Source: Streptococcus cuniculi
GTDB lineage: Bacteria; Bacillota; Bacilli; Lactobacillales; Streptococcaceae
Assembly (NCBI RefSeq): GCF_001921845.1
Contig: NZ_MSJM01000008.1
Span: forward strand, 1 to 64,000
Direction: 5' to 3'
Length of the DNA: 64,000 nt
Shown piece after piece: positions 7,318-15,143 of this stretch (position 1 is its first letter; each line of letters begins with the position of its first letter). A model generated the notes under the pieces. It did not search any database, had not been told where the DNA came from, and saw only the letters and a program-made list of their open reading frames with translations. Position numbers and translations under genes: made by a program.

Positions 7318-7860
7318 TTACATGTGTCCATCAGGTGCTGATTGAATCCAGTAGCGTTCCATGGTATCACCATCAGGCGACAACCTCTGGTCTTCGTAGC
7401 GACAATGAGGCTGGGCTAGAATTGTTTTTCTGGAAGCGACGTTCCAAGTTGCGCAAGTCACTAAAACCTCTGATAATCCTAAATTTCGACAAAAATCTAG
7501 CGCTTGTGCGAGTTGAACTTTTGCAAGGCCTTTTCCTTGTTCGCTCGGTGCAATAGAGTAGCCGATATGACCAGCTGTATTCACTAGGAAATCCTGCTTG
7601 ATATGATGGCGGATATTGACAATCCCAATGATTTTATCTTCATTTTGACGTTTGAAAACAAGGGTTGTTGAGGGGGCGCGGTCAGGACGTGGTTGTTCTT
7701 CTTGTTGCTTGATGTGGACGAGCCACTCTTTGAGTATAGGCATTTCCATCAAACGTGAACCACCGTTTAGATGTTGGTGCTTTTCTACAAATTCCTGCTT
7801 AAACTGCTCAAGGAAAGGTAGGTCTTTTTCAGTAGGCTTGTTGAGATAGTAGGTTTCCAT
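7318..7860 (-). CDS. GNAT-family N-acetyltransferase
   Basis: A 180-residue acetyl-CoA-dependent acetyltransferase. The acetyl-CoA loop is visible as SEQGKGLAKVQLAQAL (about 104-119) and the motif-B region as LVTCATWNVASRKTI. This subgroup is often annotated as acting on small amines or protein N-termini, but no substrate can be deduced here. The start has AAAGGGG upstream. It is transcribed away from hisS. Confidence 0.85.
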   Translation of the reverse strand: METYYLNKPTEKDLPFLEQFKQEFVEKHQHLNGGSRLMEMPILKEWLVHIKQQEEQPRPDRAPSTTLVFKRQNEDKIIGIVNIRHHIKQDFLVNTAGHIGYSIAPSEQGKGLAKVQLAQALDFCRNLGLSEVLVTCATWNVASRKTILAQPHCRYEDQRLSPDGDTMERYWIQSAPDGHM

Positions 7861-7959
7861 GCTAATCCCCTTTCTGGCAAATAGTATCTTTTAGTATAGC
7901 AAGTCTGGGACATCTTGTCTAGGAACTCTGAAGTCTGTCTTTTCTTGTCCCCTGAAATG

Positions 7960-7968
7960 TGATAAAAT
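7960..7968 (+). promoter_or_regulatory. Extended -10 promoter of hisS
   Basis: TGATAAAAT, an extended -10, lies 35 bases before the hisS start. No T-box leader is present in the short untranslated region. Confidence 0.5.
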
Positions 7969-8002
7969 AGGGGGAATGATACTCTGAAAAGGATAGAAAC
8001 AC

Positions 8003-9283
8003 ATGAAATTACAAAAACCTAAAGGAACCCAAGATATTTTACCAAAAGAATCCGCCAAGTGGCAGTACGTAGAAGACTTTGCCCGTAAAACCTTTGGCAA
8101 GTACAACTACCAAGAAATTCGCACGCCGATTTTTGAGCATTATGAGGTAATTAGCCGCTCAGTTGGAGATACGACAGACATCGTCAGCAAGGAAATGTAT
8201 GATTTCTACGACAAGGGTGACCGCCACATCACGCTTCGTCCTGAAGGAACAGCTCCTGTGGTGCGTTCTTATGTAGAAAATAAGCTCTTTGCTCCCGAGG
8301 TGCAAAAGCCAGTCAAGCTGTATTATATGGGCTCCATGTTCCGTTATGAGCGCCCGCAGGCAGGGCGTCTGCGTGAGTTTCACCAGATCGGGGTGGAGTG
8401 TTTTGGCTCTAGCAATCCTGCGACAGATGTGGAAACCATTGCAATGGCGGCACAGTTCTTCAAGGAAATCGGCATTCAAAATATGACCCTGCACTTGAAC
8501 ACCTTGGGAAGTAGCGCGAGCCGCGCAGCTTATCGTCAAGCTTTGATTGACTATTTGACACCGCTCAAGGAAAGTTTATCAAAAGACAGCCAGCGCCGTT
8601 TGGAAGAAAATCCGCTGCGTGTCCTCGATAGCAAGGAAAAAGAGGACAAGGTGGCGGTTGAGAATGCGCCGTCTATCTTGGACTACTTGGACGAGGAAAG
8701 CCAAGCGCATTTTGACAGCGTCCGTGAGATGCTAGAGGCCGTGGGCATTGACTATGTGATCAATACCAATATGGTTCGTGGGCTCGATTACTACAACCAC
8801 ACGATTTTTGAGTTTGTAACCGAGATTGCTGGTAGCGAATTGACCATCTGTGCAGGCGGTCGCTATGATGGTTTGGTAGAGTATTTTGGCGGTCCAGCAA
8901 CGCCAGGGTTTGGCTTTGGAATGGGACTTGAGCGTCTGCTCTTGGTGCTTGAAAAGCAGGGAGTAGAGCTTCCAGTAGCAGAGGAGTTGGATGTTTATAT
9001 CGCTGTTTTAGGCCAAGAAGTCAATGGCAAGGCTTTAGAATTGACCCAAGCTCTGCGCAATCAAGGTTTCAAGGCAGAGCGTGACTACCTAGGCCGCAAG
9101 CTCAAAGCCCAGTTCAAATCCGCTGATCAACTGCAAGCGACTGCGGTCATTGCTCTTGGCGAAAGCGAAGTAGAGCAGGGACAAGTAACTGTAAAAAACA
9201 ACCAAACGCGGGAAGAAATAACGGTAGGTCTAGACGAACTGCAAACCAACTTTAAAGAAATATTTGACAAGATTGTTCACTAA
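8003..9283 (+). CDS. hisS: Histidine--tRNA ligase
   Basis: A 426-residue class II synthetase that charges tRNA-His. Motif 2 reads [16 protein letters not shown] (about 110-126), the histidine-specific motif [10 protein letters not shown] lies near 261-270, and motif 3 is [13 protein letters not shown] (about 302-314). The C-terminal anticodon domain is complete. The length is normal. Confidence 0.97.
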   Translation: MKLQKPKGTQDILPKESAKWQYVEDFARKTFGKYNYQEIRTPIFEHYEVISRSVGDTTDIVSKEMYDFYDKGDRHITLRPEGTAPVVRSYVENKLFAPEVQKPVKLYYMGSMFRYERPQAGRLREFHQIGVECFGSSNPATDVETIAMAAQFFKEIGIQNMTLHLNTLGSSASRAAYRQALIDYLTPLKESLSKDSQRRLEENPLRVLDSKEKEDKVAVENAPSILDYLDEESQAHFDSVREMLEAVGIDYVINTNMVRGLDYYNHTIFEFVTEIAGSELTICAGGRYDGLVEYFGGPATPGFGFGMGLERLLLVLEKQGVELPVAEELDVYIAVLGQEVNGKALELTQALRNQGFKAERDYLGRKLKAQFKSADQLQATAVIALGESEVEQGQVTVKNNQTREEITVGLDELQTNFKEIFDKIVH

Positions 9284-9300
9284 TTGAAAGGGGCTGAAAA

Positions 9301-9486
9301 ATGAAAAAGGTTTTACAAGTTTCACTCTTGTTTATAGCTTTGTTTTTCATCAATCTATTGGTGTTCAAACTGCTTTCTAGTATGGGCTTTACTGTCGTTA
9401 TGAGTGAAACTAGTTACGTACTTCCTCCTCTATTTTCTACTATCGTTTTGGTTCTTGTTTTCCCCCCCCAAAAAAAAAGGAAGTGA
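9301..9486 (+). CDS. Small two-segment membrane protein with a C8A9 tract at its end
   Basis: A 61-residue hydrophobic protein (segments about 3-28 and 39-55) ending PPQKKRK. A GAAAGGGG site precedes the ATG, 17 bases after hisS. The last codons lie in C8 (9462-9469) followed by A9 (9470-9478), a likely slippage site that would change or extend the C-terminus. No family recognised. Confidence 0.55.
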   Translation: MKKVLQVSLLFIALFFINLLVFKLLSSMGFTVVMSETSYVLPPLFSTIVLVLVFPPQKKRK

Positions 9487-9528
9487 ATATGAGAAATGAG
9501 ATACCATCGTTCTCTATTTTTACATGAA

Positions 9529-9554
9529 GAAAAGCTGTTCATTCAGCTTTTTTC
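9529..9554 (+). terminator. Terminator after hisS/small membrane gene
   Basis: GAAAAGCTG pairs with CAGCTTTTTTC around a six-base loop and runs into T-rich sequence. Confidence 0.8.
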
Positions 9555-9690
9555 TTTTGGAGCGATTATCAGTCATGTTGAGCCGAGATGGGCTTGATAA
9601 AAAATTTTTAAGAGTATTTTAAAATTATATATTTTATAAAACTTTTCATTATTGATATCACAACCGGTATCATTTTAAAAGGAGTTGGAT

Positions 9691-9765
9691 ATGAAGAAAA
9701 CATTAGTCACTAAACATTCAAAACAGGGGCGGGGACAAAAGTGCCCAACCTCCTTATTTTTATAA
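9691..9765 (+). pseudogene. 5' remnant of a small gene cut by a repeat element
   Basis: An ATG with a good site (AAAAGGAG) opens MKKTLVTKHSKQ and then reads straight into the repeat starting near 9726, stopping after 24 codons. The promoter-proximal sequence and ribosome site look genuine, so a gene was probably truncated by the repeat. Confidence 0.4.
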
Positions 9766-10125
9766 TTTGAGCAACTTGACGCAGTAGTTGTCGGGCTTGT
9801 AAAACATTGATAAATCAATATTCTATTAGAAGAGGCTAGCGAACGATTCTTCGCTAGCCTTATTTCCAACCTTCCACAATTCTCGATTGTGGAAGCAAGT
9901 CAACCTTGCGGATATCAACAGTCAGGGGAGTGACTGTTGATACCCGAGCTTAGAAACTAGAGAGCGAGGACAGTCAGGGGAGTGACTGTTGATACCCGAG
10001 CTTAGAAACTAGAGAGCGAGGACAGTCAGGGGAGTGACTGTTGATACCCGAGCCTAGAAACTAGAGAGCGAGGACTACAAAATCGATTTCTACGAAATCA
10101 CGATTTTTGTCCCACTCCCTGTTTT
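9726..10125. repeat. Composite 'gggac' intergenic repeat with three 52 bp tandem units
   Basis: A 400 bp mosaic. A ggggacaaaagtgcc start leads into gcagtagttgtc, a hairpin aggctagcgaacgattcttcgctagcct, a hairpin built on ccacaattctcgattgtgg, three tandem 52 bp units (beginning at 9919, 9971 and 10023, each with the dyad cagtcaggggagtgactg), and a closing atcacgatttttgtcccactccct. Related elements lie at 13.0, 43.9, 53.1 and 58.6 kb. Confidence 0.85.
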
Positions 10126-10233
10126 TTTATTTGTGAAATAAAAAAAGTTTGAGAAAAAAATCACAATATCGAAGTGAAAATCGTTATGTTGCGGGGTATT
10201 TAAAAAAACAATCACAAAATTTCAATAAAAAAT

Positions 10234-10251
10234 TTGTGAAATCTTTAACAA
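10234..10251. promoter_or_regulatory. Rex-like operator 1 upstream of adhE
   Basis: TTGTGAA-ATCT-TTAACAA matches the Rex consensus TTGTGAAnnnnTTCACAA with one change. It lies just before the -35 box. Rex senses NADH/NAD and represses fermentation genes. Confidence 0.75.
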
Positions 10252-10255
10252 AGTC

Positions 10256-10284
10256 TTTACAAACTGCAAGAAAAAGTGTAGAAT
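10256..10284 (+). promoter_or_regulatory. adhE promoter
   Basis: TTTACA (10256-10261), 17 bp, then TAGAAT (10279-10284) with a TG one base before the -10. It sits between the two Rex-like sites. Confidence 0.7.
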
Positions 10285-10288
10285 ATAT

Positions 10289-10306
10289 TTGTGAAAAAGT
10301 TAACAA
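10289..10306. promoter_or_regulatory. Rex-like operator 2 upstream of adhE
   Basis: TTGTGAA-AAAG-TTAACAA covers the likely transcription start. Together with site 1 it brackets the promoter. Confidence 0.75.
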
Positions 10307-10345
10307 ACAAAAAGTTAACAGAAAACAATTTTGGAGGAACCATAG

Positions 10346-12994
10346 ATGGCTGAGAAAAAAGTATCACCAGAGGAAAAATTAGCAGAAGCTCGTGCACATG
10401 TAGATGGGCTTGTTCAAAAAGGCTTGGTTGCCCTTGAAGAGTTTCGTCAATTGAACCAAGAGCAGGTAGACTATATCGTTGCAAAAGCATCCGTAGCAGC
10501 TCTTGATCAACACGGTGTCTTGGCTCAACACGCTCAAGAAGAAACAGGACGTGGGGTCTTTGAAGATAAGGCTACCAAAAACTTGTTTGCTTGTGAGCAC
10601 GTTGTCAACAACATGCGTGGTGTGAAAACAGTTGGGGTCATTGAAGATGATGAAGTGACAGGTTTGACCTTGATTGCAGAGCCAGTAGGTGTCATCTGTG
10701 GTGTAACGCCAACTACGAACCCGACTTCAACAGCAATCTTTAAATCATTGATTGCCCTTAAAACGCGTAATCCAATTATCTTTGCCTTCCACCCATCTGC
10801 TCAAGAATCTTCTGCGCATGCAGCGCGCATCGTCTATGAAGCAGCGGTGGCAGCAGGAGCACCTGAAAACTGTATCCAATGGATTACCAAACCATCTATG
10901 GAAGCAACTTCTGAGTTGATGAAACATGACGGCATCGCAACAATCCTTGCAACAGGTGGTAATGCCATGGTGCGTGCGGCTTACTCATGTGGAAAACCAG
11001 CTCTTGGGGTAGGTGCGGGGAACGTACCAGCCTATGTTGAAAAATCAGCCAATATCCGCCAAGCAGCCCATGACATCGTGATGTCTAAATCATTTGACAA
11101 TGGGATGGTCTGTGCCTCTGAGCAAGCGGTGATTATCGATAAAGAAATCTACGATGACTTTGTAAAAGAATTCAAATCTTACCATGTTTACTTTGTCAAT
11201 AAGAAAGAAAAAGCTCTCCTAGAAGAGTTCTGCTTTGGTGCCAAAGCCAACAGCAAAAACTGTGGCGAAGCAAAATTGAATGCGGACATCGTTGGGAAAC
11301 CAGCGGCATGGATTGCAGAGCAAGCAGGATTTAAGGTACCAGAAGGAACAAATATCCTTGCTGCTGAAGTTGCAGAAGTAGGACCAAATGAGCCATTGAC
11401 TCGTGAAAAACTCTCACCAGTTATCGCTGTTTTGAAATCAGAATCTCGTGAAGATGGTATGGAAAAAGCCAGCCAAATGGTTGAATTTAATGGTCTTGGA
11501 CACTCTGCTGCTATCCATACAGAAGATGAAGATTTGGCAAAAGAATTTGGAACACGCGTCAAAGCTATCCGTGTCATCTGGAACTCTCCATCTACCTTCG
11601 GTGGAATCGGTGATGTTTACAATGCCTTCCTCCCATCATTGACACTCGGTTGTGGTTCATATGGCCGTAACTCAATCAGTGATAACGTAAGTGCTTTGAA
11701 CTTATTGAACATTAAAAAAGTGGGAAGACGGAGAAATAATATGCAATGGTTTAAAGTTCCATCAAAAATTTACTTTGAACGTGATTCAATTCAATACCTC
11801 CAAAAAATGGCGGGCGTTGAACGTGTCATGATTGTGGCAGATGAATTGATTGTCAAACTCGGCTTTGTTCAACGTGTCATCGAACAGTTGCAATTGCGCA
11901 CCAATAAAGTCATGTACACAGTGTTCTCAGATATTGAGCCAGATCCAGATATTACCACTGTTGAACGCGGTGCAGAGGCGATGAAATCATTCGCGCCAGA
12001 TACCATTATTGCCATCGGTGGTGGTTCGGTAATGGATGCTGCGAAGATTATGTGGCTCTTCTATGAACAACCAGAAGTGGACTTCCGCGACTTGGTACAA
12101 AAATTCATGGATATCCGTAAACGTGCCTTCCGCTTCCCAGAATTAGGTCAAAAAGCCAAATACGTTGGTATCCCAACAACATCTGGTACAGGTTCAGAAG
12201 TGACACCGTTTGCCGTTATCTCTGATAAGAAGAACAACCGCAAATACCCACTTGCTGACTACTCATTGACCCCAACAATTGCGATTGTAGACCCAGCTCT
12301 TGTCTTGACTGTTCCAGGATTTGTAGCAGCAGATACTGGTATGGACGTCTTGACCCACGCGACAGAAGCCTACGTATCACAAATGGCCAATGACTATACA
12401 GACGGTATTGCGCTTCAAGCCATCAAACTCGTCTTTGAAAACCTTGAAAACTCTGTGAAGAATGCAGACTTTGCTTCTCGTGAGAAAATGCATAACGCTT
12501 CTACAATGGCTGGTATGGCCTTTGCCAATGCCTTCCTTGGAATTTCTCACTCGATTGCCCACAAGCTCGGTGGACGTTTCCACACTGTGCACGGTCGTAC
12601 CAATGCCATCTTGCTTCCATACGTTATCCGTTACAACGGTACACGTCCAGCTAAGGCTGCAACATGGCCTAAATACAACTACTACCGTGCAGATGAGCGC
12701 TACCAAGAAATTGCTCGTATGCTAGGCTTGCCAGCTTCAACTCCAGAAGAAGCAGTAGAATCATACGCAAAAGCAGTCTACGACCTTGGTGAACGTGTCG
12801 GCATCAAGATGAACTTGAAAGAACAAGGCGTTGATGAAAAAGAATTGAAGAAATACTCACGCGAGTTGGCTCTTCTTGCCTACGAAGATCAATGTACGCC
12901 TGCGAATCCGCGCCTTCCAATGGTAGATCACATGCAAGAAATCATTGAGGATGCTTACTACGGCTACAAAGAACGCCCAGGTCGCATCAAATAA
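10346..12994 (+). CDS. adhE: Bifunctional acetaldehyde-CoA/alcohol dehydrogenase
   Basis: An 882-residue fusion that reduces acetyl-CoA to acetaldehyde and then ethanol, regenerating NAD in mixed-acid fermentation; the enzyme forms filaments (spirosomes). The N-terminal aldehyde dehydrogenase domain (about 1-440) has the catalytic Cys in NGMVCASEQ, and the C-terminal iron-type alcohol dehydrogenase (about 460-870) has GGGSVMDAAK and the metal-binding HSIAHKLGG region. GGAGG precedes the ATG. Control by Rex is suggested by the two operators. The gene is monocistronic, with repeats on both sides. Confidence 0.97.
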   Translation: MAEKKVSPEEKLAEARAHVDGLVQKGLVALEEFRQLNQEQVDYIVAKASVAALDQHGVLAQHAQEETGRGVFEDKATKNLFACEHVVNNMRGVKTVGVIEDDEVTGLTLIAEPVGVICGVTPTTNPTSTAIFKSLIALKTRNPIIFAFHPSAQESSAHAARIVYEAAVAAGAPENCIQWITKPSMEATSELMKHDGIATILATGGNAMVRAAYSCGKPALGVGAGNVPAYVEKSANIRQAAHDIVMSKSFDNGMVCASEQAVIIDKEIYDDFVKEFKSYHVYFVNKKEKALLEEFCFGAKANSKNCGEAKLNADIVGKPAAWIAEQAGFKVPEGTNILAAEVAEVGPNEPLTREKLSPVIAVLKSESREDGMEKASQMVEFNGLGHSAAIHTEDEDLAKEFGTRVKAIRVIWNSPSTFGGIGDVYNAFLPSLTLGCGSYGRNSISDNVSALNLLNIKKVGRRRNNMQWFKVPSKIYFERDSIQYLQKMAGVERVMIVADELIVKLGFVQRVIEQLQLRTNKVMYTVFSDIEPDPDITTVERGAEAMKSFAPDTIIAIGGGSVMDAAKIMWLFYEQPEVDFRDLVQKFMDIRKRAFRFPELGQKAKYVGIPTTSGTGSEVTPFAVISDKKNNRKYPLADYSLTPTIAIVDPALVLTVPGFVAADTGMDVLTHATEAYVSQMANDYTDGIALQAIKLVFENLENSVKNADFASREKMHNASTMAGMAFANAFLGISHSIAHKLGGRFHTVHGRTNAILLPYVIRYNGTRPAKAATWPKYNYYRADERYQEIARMLGLPASTPEEAVESYAKAVYDLGERVGIKMNLKEQGVDEKELKKYSRELALLAYEDQCTPANPRLPMVDHMQEIIEDAYYGYKERPGRIK

Positions 12995-13014
12995 TCGTGA
13001 TCGTTCCCCAATAA

Positions 13015-13256
13015 AATAGATAGGGAGTGGGACAAAAATCGTGATTTCGAAGAAATCGATTATCCTCACTCCTTTATTTCTAGGTTCGGGCTAAAATAAT
13101 CCACTGGATTATTTTACTCCCACCCCCGCAAGGTTGACTAGGTTTGTAGAACGTTGATAAATCAACATTCTACAAACCAGACAACTACTGCGTCAAACTG
13201 TTAAAACTATGTAACGTAACGAGGTAAGAGACTTTTGTCCCTGCCTCTATTTTTAG
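13015..13256. repeat. Composite 'gggagtgggac' repeat, inverted relative to 53.1 kb copy
   Basis: The block runs from gggagtgggacaaaaatcg through aaataatccactggattatttt, gttgataaatcaacattc and ctatgtaacgtaacgaggtaa to gtccctgcctc. It matches the element at 53110-53405 in reverse orientation. It follows adhE and likely works as its terminator. Confidence 0.8.
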
Positions 13257-13462
13257 TGGTAGAAAGTAGTCTGGGTAGACTAGTGACCAAAGGAGTGGCC
13301 AGGTACTCCCTAAAACGATAAGAAGGGATGAGAATCATTGAGATAGTACCTTGTAATCTCTGTACCTGACTTTTTGTTCCATACGGATGACTTGTCTTTT
13401 CTTAGTGTGATGTTTATCTCGCTTTGTTCGCTAAGAAAACGACCATCTTTTTAGTAAAAAAC

Positions 13463-13502
13463 TTGCTTTATTTTTATGAAAGCGTTATACTTGTTATAAC
13501 AA
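13463..13502 (+). promoter_or_regulatory. PTS operon promoter with cre and GntR operator
   Basis: TTGCTT (13463-13468), 17 bp, TATACT (13486-13491). A cre-like site (TGAAAGCGTTATAC, 13477-13490, 12 of 14 consensus positions) overlaps the -10, and the palindrome TTGTTATAACAA (13491-13502) covers the start point. Repression by CcpA and by the local GntR protein is expected. Confidence 0.7.
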
Positions 13503-13534
13503 CTTGTCGAAAAAATCAATAAAGGAGTTTACTT

Positions 13535-13846
13535 ATGAAGCGAATTGTATTAGCATGCTCTGCTGGGATGAGCACTAGTTTATTAGTGACTAAAATGCAG
13601 GAGGCTGCTCAAGCTCAACAGTTTGAAGCAATTATTTATGCTGTTTCGGTCAGCGAGTTAATTTTAGAAATCGAAAAGAATCCAGCGGATTTGATCTTAT
13701 TGGGCCCACAGGTCAGCTATATGGAAGAAGAATTGAAAAATGATTCACATCTAGCTCATATTCCGATTGCTGTCATCAATATGATGGATTATGGCATGAT
13801 GAACGGTGCCAAAGTTATTGAAATGGCGAAAACATTGTTGGAATAG
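13535..13846 (+). CDS. PTS lactose/cellobiose-type EIIB component
   Basis: A 103-residue phosphocarrier. The phosphorylated Cys is Cys8 in the P-loop-like LACSAGMSTS. It takes phosphate from EIIA and passes it to the sugar carried by EIIC. AAAGGAG precedes the start. First gene of the operon EIIB-EIIA, with the unknown protein and EIIC following about 1 kb away beyond the divergent regulator. Confidence 0.92.
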   Translation: MKRIVLACSAGMSTSLLVTKMQEAAQAQQFEAIIYAVSVSELILEIEKNPADLILLGPQVSYMEEELKNDSHLAHIPIAVINMMDYGMMNGAKVIEMAKTLLE

Positions 13847-13866
13847 AAGAAAAGGATTGTATCTAA

Positions 13867-14178
13867 ATGAATATTAGTCAAAAAGATTTAGAAATCATCA
13901 TGCAGTTAATCATGTACAGTGGTGAAGCCAAGGGGCTTGCTATGAAAGCAATTCAGGAAGCTAAGCGGGGAGACAAAGGCAAAGCAGATGAATTGATGAA
14001 GCAAGGGCATCAGACCTTAGTGAAGGCGCACCAAGCGCAGACAAGTATGCTTACTCAAGAAGCGGCAGGCGAGGAAATCCCTATTCAATTATTAACAATT
14101 CACAGTCAGGATCATTTAATGAATACCATTACGTTTCTTGATTTAGCCAAGGAAATCATCGAATTGTACAATCGTTAA
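13867..14178 (+). CDS. PTS lactose/cellobiose-type EIIA component
   Basis: A 103-residue helical EIIA. The conserved block LTIHSQDHLMNTI contains the likely phosphorylated His79. It lies 20 bases after EIIB and ends before a hairpin shared with the convergent gntR gene. The substrate is unknown; beta-linked disaccharides are typical of the family. Confidence 0.92.
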   Translation: MNISQKDLEIIMQLIMYSGEAKGLAMKAIQEAKRGDKGKADELMKQGHQTLVKAHQAQTSMLTQEAAGEEIPIQLLTIHSQDHLMNTITFLDLAKEIIELYNR

Positions 14179-14197
14179 CAAGCGTAAAAAAACAAAG

Positions 14198-14224
14198 ACG
14201 ACTTACTCAATTTTGAGCAGTCGT
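14198..14224. terminator. Bidirectional terminator between EIIA and gntR
   Basis: ACGACTTACTCAA pairs with TTGAGCAGTCGT, with A- and T-runs outside. It serves two convergent genes. Confidence 0.85.
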
Positions 14225-14267
14225 TTTTGTTTATGTTTTTTCGTCAGACGAGATAGAAGGTCATGTC

Positions 14268-14978
14268 CTATTGGTTTGACCAAAGGAAATTCGTATAGGC
14301 AAATTGATGGATGAGAATGGTTCGTGTAGAAATTAAAATGAGTTCATTGTTATGACTGTAAAATGATTTTTTTAGCTTTAAGGCATCGTTGACGGGTGAC
14401 GTGGAGGAGAAGGAGGTTATATCATAAGATTCTTCAATAGCTTTGATAAGAATTTCTCCGTCGCGAATGGCTTGATCAAATCCAAATTCTGATAGATAAT
14501 CTGCTGTTAAAAATGGGAAGCAGTGTTCTTTTATAATAATCGTTTCTTTTGCAATAACCTCGGCGTTTAATTGGTGTTCTAGTTGAATCTTTAACAAGGT
14601 TGATGGATGGTGTAAGCCAAAGAGCTGTTTTAAAGCTAGTGGAGCTTCTATCTTTGAAAAAGAGATGATGTTGGTAGAAAAATCAGAAGATTCTAGCCCG
14701 TCATAATGATTTTTGAAGTCGAGAGAATAAAAAGAATTGTGGTTTTCTTGCTTTAAGCTAGAAACAAAGGAGCCTTTGCCTTGGATTCTATAGATATAGC
14801 TCCGATTTTCGAGTTCTTGCATGGCTAGGCGGACAGTCGTTCTACTGACTGAGTATTCTTCACCAATTTCTTTTTCTGTTGGGAGCTGGTCATTCGGCGA
14901 AAGTTCGTTTTGAATATATTCCACTAAGCTGTCAAATAGTTGATAATAGAGTGATTGTTTCGTTGAAGTGTCCCGCAT
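14268..14978 (-). CDS. GntR-family repressor with UTRA sensor domain
   Basis: A 236-residue regulator with an N-terminal winged helix (LPTEKEIGEEYSVSRTTVRLAMQELE, about 33-58) and a C-terminal UTRA ligand domain (about 95-230), as in regulators that sense phosphosugars. It sits between EIIB-EIIA and the second half of the PTS genes. Its own promoter (TTGACT, 17 bp, GATAAT at 15051-15023 on the minus strand) is followed by TTGTTATGACAA, a one-change version of the palindrome at the other two promoters, so it probably represses itself and both units. Confidence 0.9.
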   Translation of the reverse strand: MRDTSTKQSLYYQLFDSLVEYIQNELSPNDQLPTEKEIGEEYSVSRTTVRLAMQELENRSYIYRIQGKGSFVSSLKQENHNSFYSLDFKNHYDGLESSDFSTNIISFSKIEAPLALKQLFGLHHPSTLLKIQLEHQLNAEVIAKETIIIKEHCFPFLTADYLSEFGFDQAIRDGEILIKAIEESYDITSFSSTSPVNDALKLKKSFYSHNNELILISTRTILIHQFAYTNFLWSNQ

Positions 14979-14998
14979 AGGAGTTCTCCTTAAGCAAT

Positions 14999-15051
14999 TT
15001 GTTATGACAATATCATAGCTCTATTATCTGATTTTTTGCTCAAAAAGTCAA
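14999..15051 (-). promoter_or_regulatory. gntR promoter and autoregulatory operator
   Basis: On the minus strand TTGACT (15051-15046) and GATAAT (15028-15023) are 17 bp apart. TTGTTATGACAA (14999-15010) lies between the promoter and the gene. Confidence 0.7.
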
Positions 15052-15068
15052 AAAAATGACACAAAAGA

Positions 15069-15124
15069 TTGACAGCGCTTGCAATTCGGTGTATACTTAA
15101 TTTGTCAACAAGTTGTTATAACAA
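15069..15124 (+). promoter_or_regulatory. Second PTS promoter with cre and GntR operator
   Basis: Consensus TTGACA (15069-15074), 17 bp, TATACT (15092-15097). A cre site (TGACAGCGCTTGCA, 15070-15083, 13 of 14) overlaps the -35 and the palindrome TTGTTATAACAA (15113-15124) follows the start. The 17-base string TTGTTATAACAACTTGT here (minus strand) is identical to that at 13491. Confidence 0.8.
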
Positions 15125-15143
15125 ATTTAAAAAGGAGGTTTCT

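Noticed and set aside
7860..8003. T-box leader for hisS
   Set aside because: The leader is short and has no T-box sequence or specifier stem.
9726..10125. Tandem 52 bp units as a possible CRISPR array
   Set aside because: The units are contiguous and nearly identical with no unique spacers, and no cas genes are present.
10149..10382. Open frame of 77 codons rich in Lys and Arg before adhE
   Set aside because: It overlaps the Rex sites, promoter and start of adhE, has no ribosome site, and its composition only reflects A-rich promoter DNA.
15069..15143. Longer N-terminus for the PTS-linked unknown protein
   Set aside because: The extension would run through the promoter, cre and operator; the ATG at 15144 has a strong AAAGGAGG.
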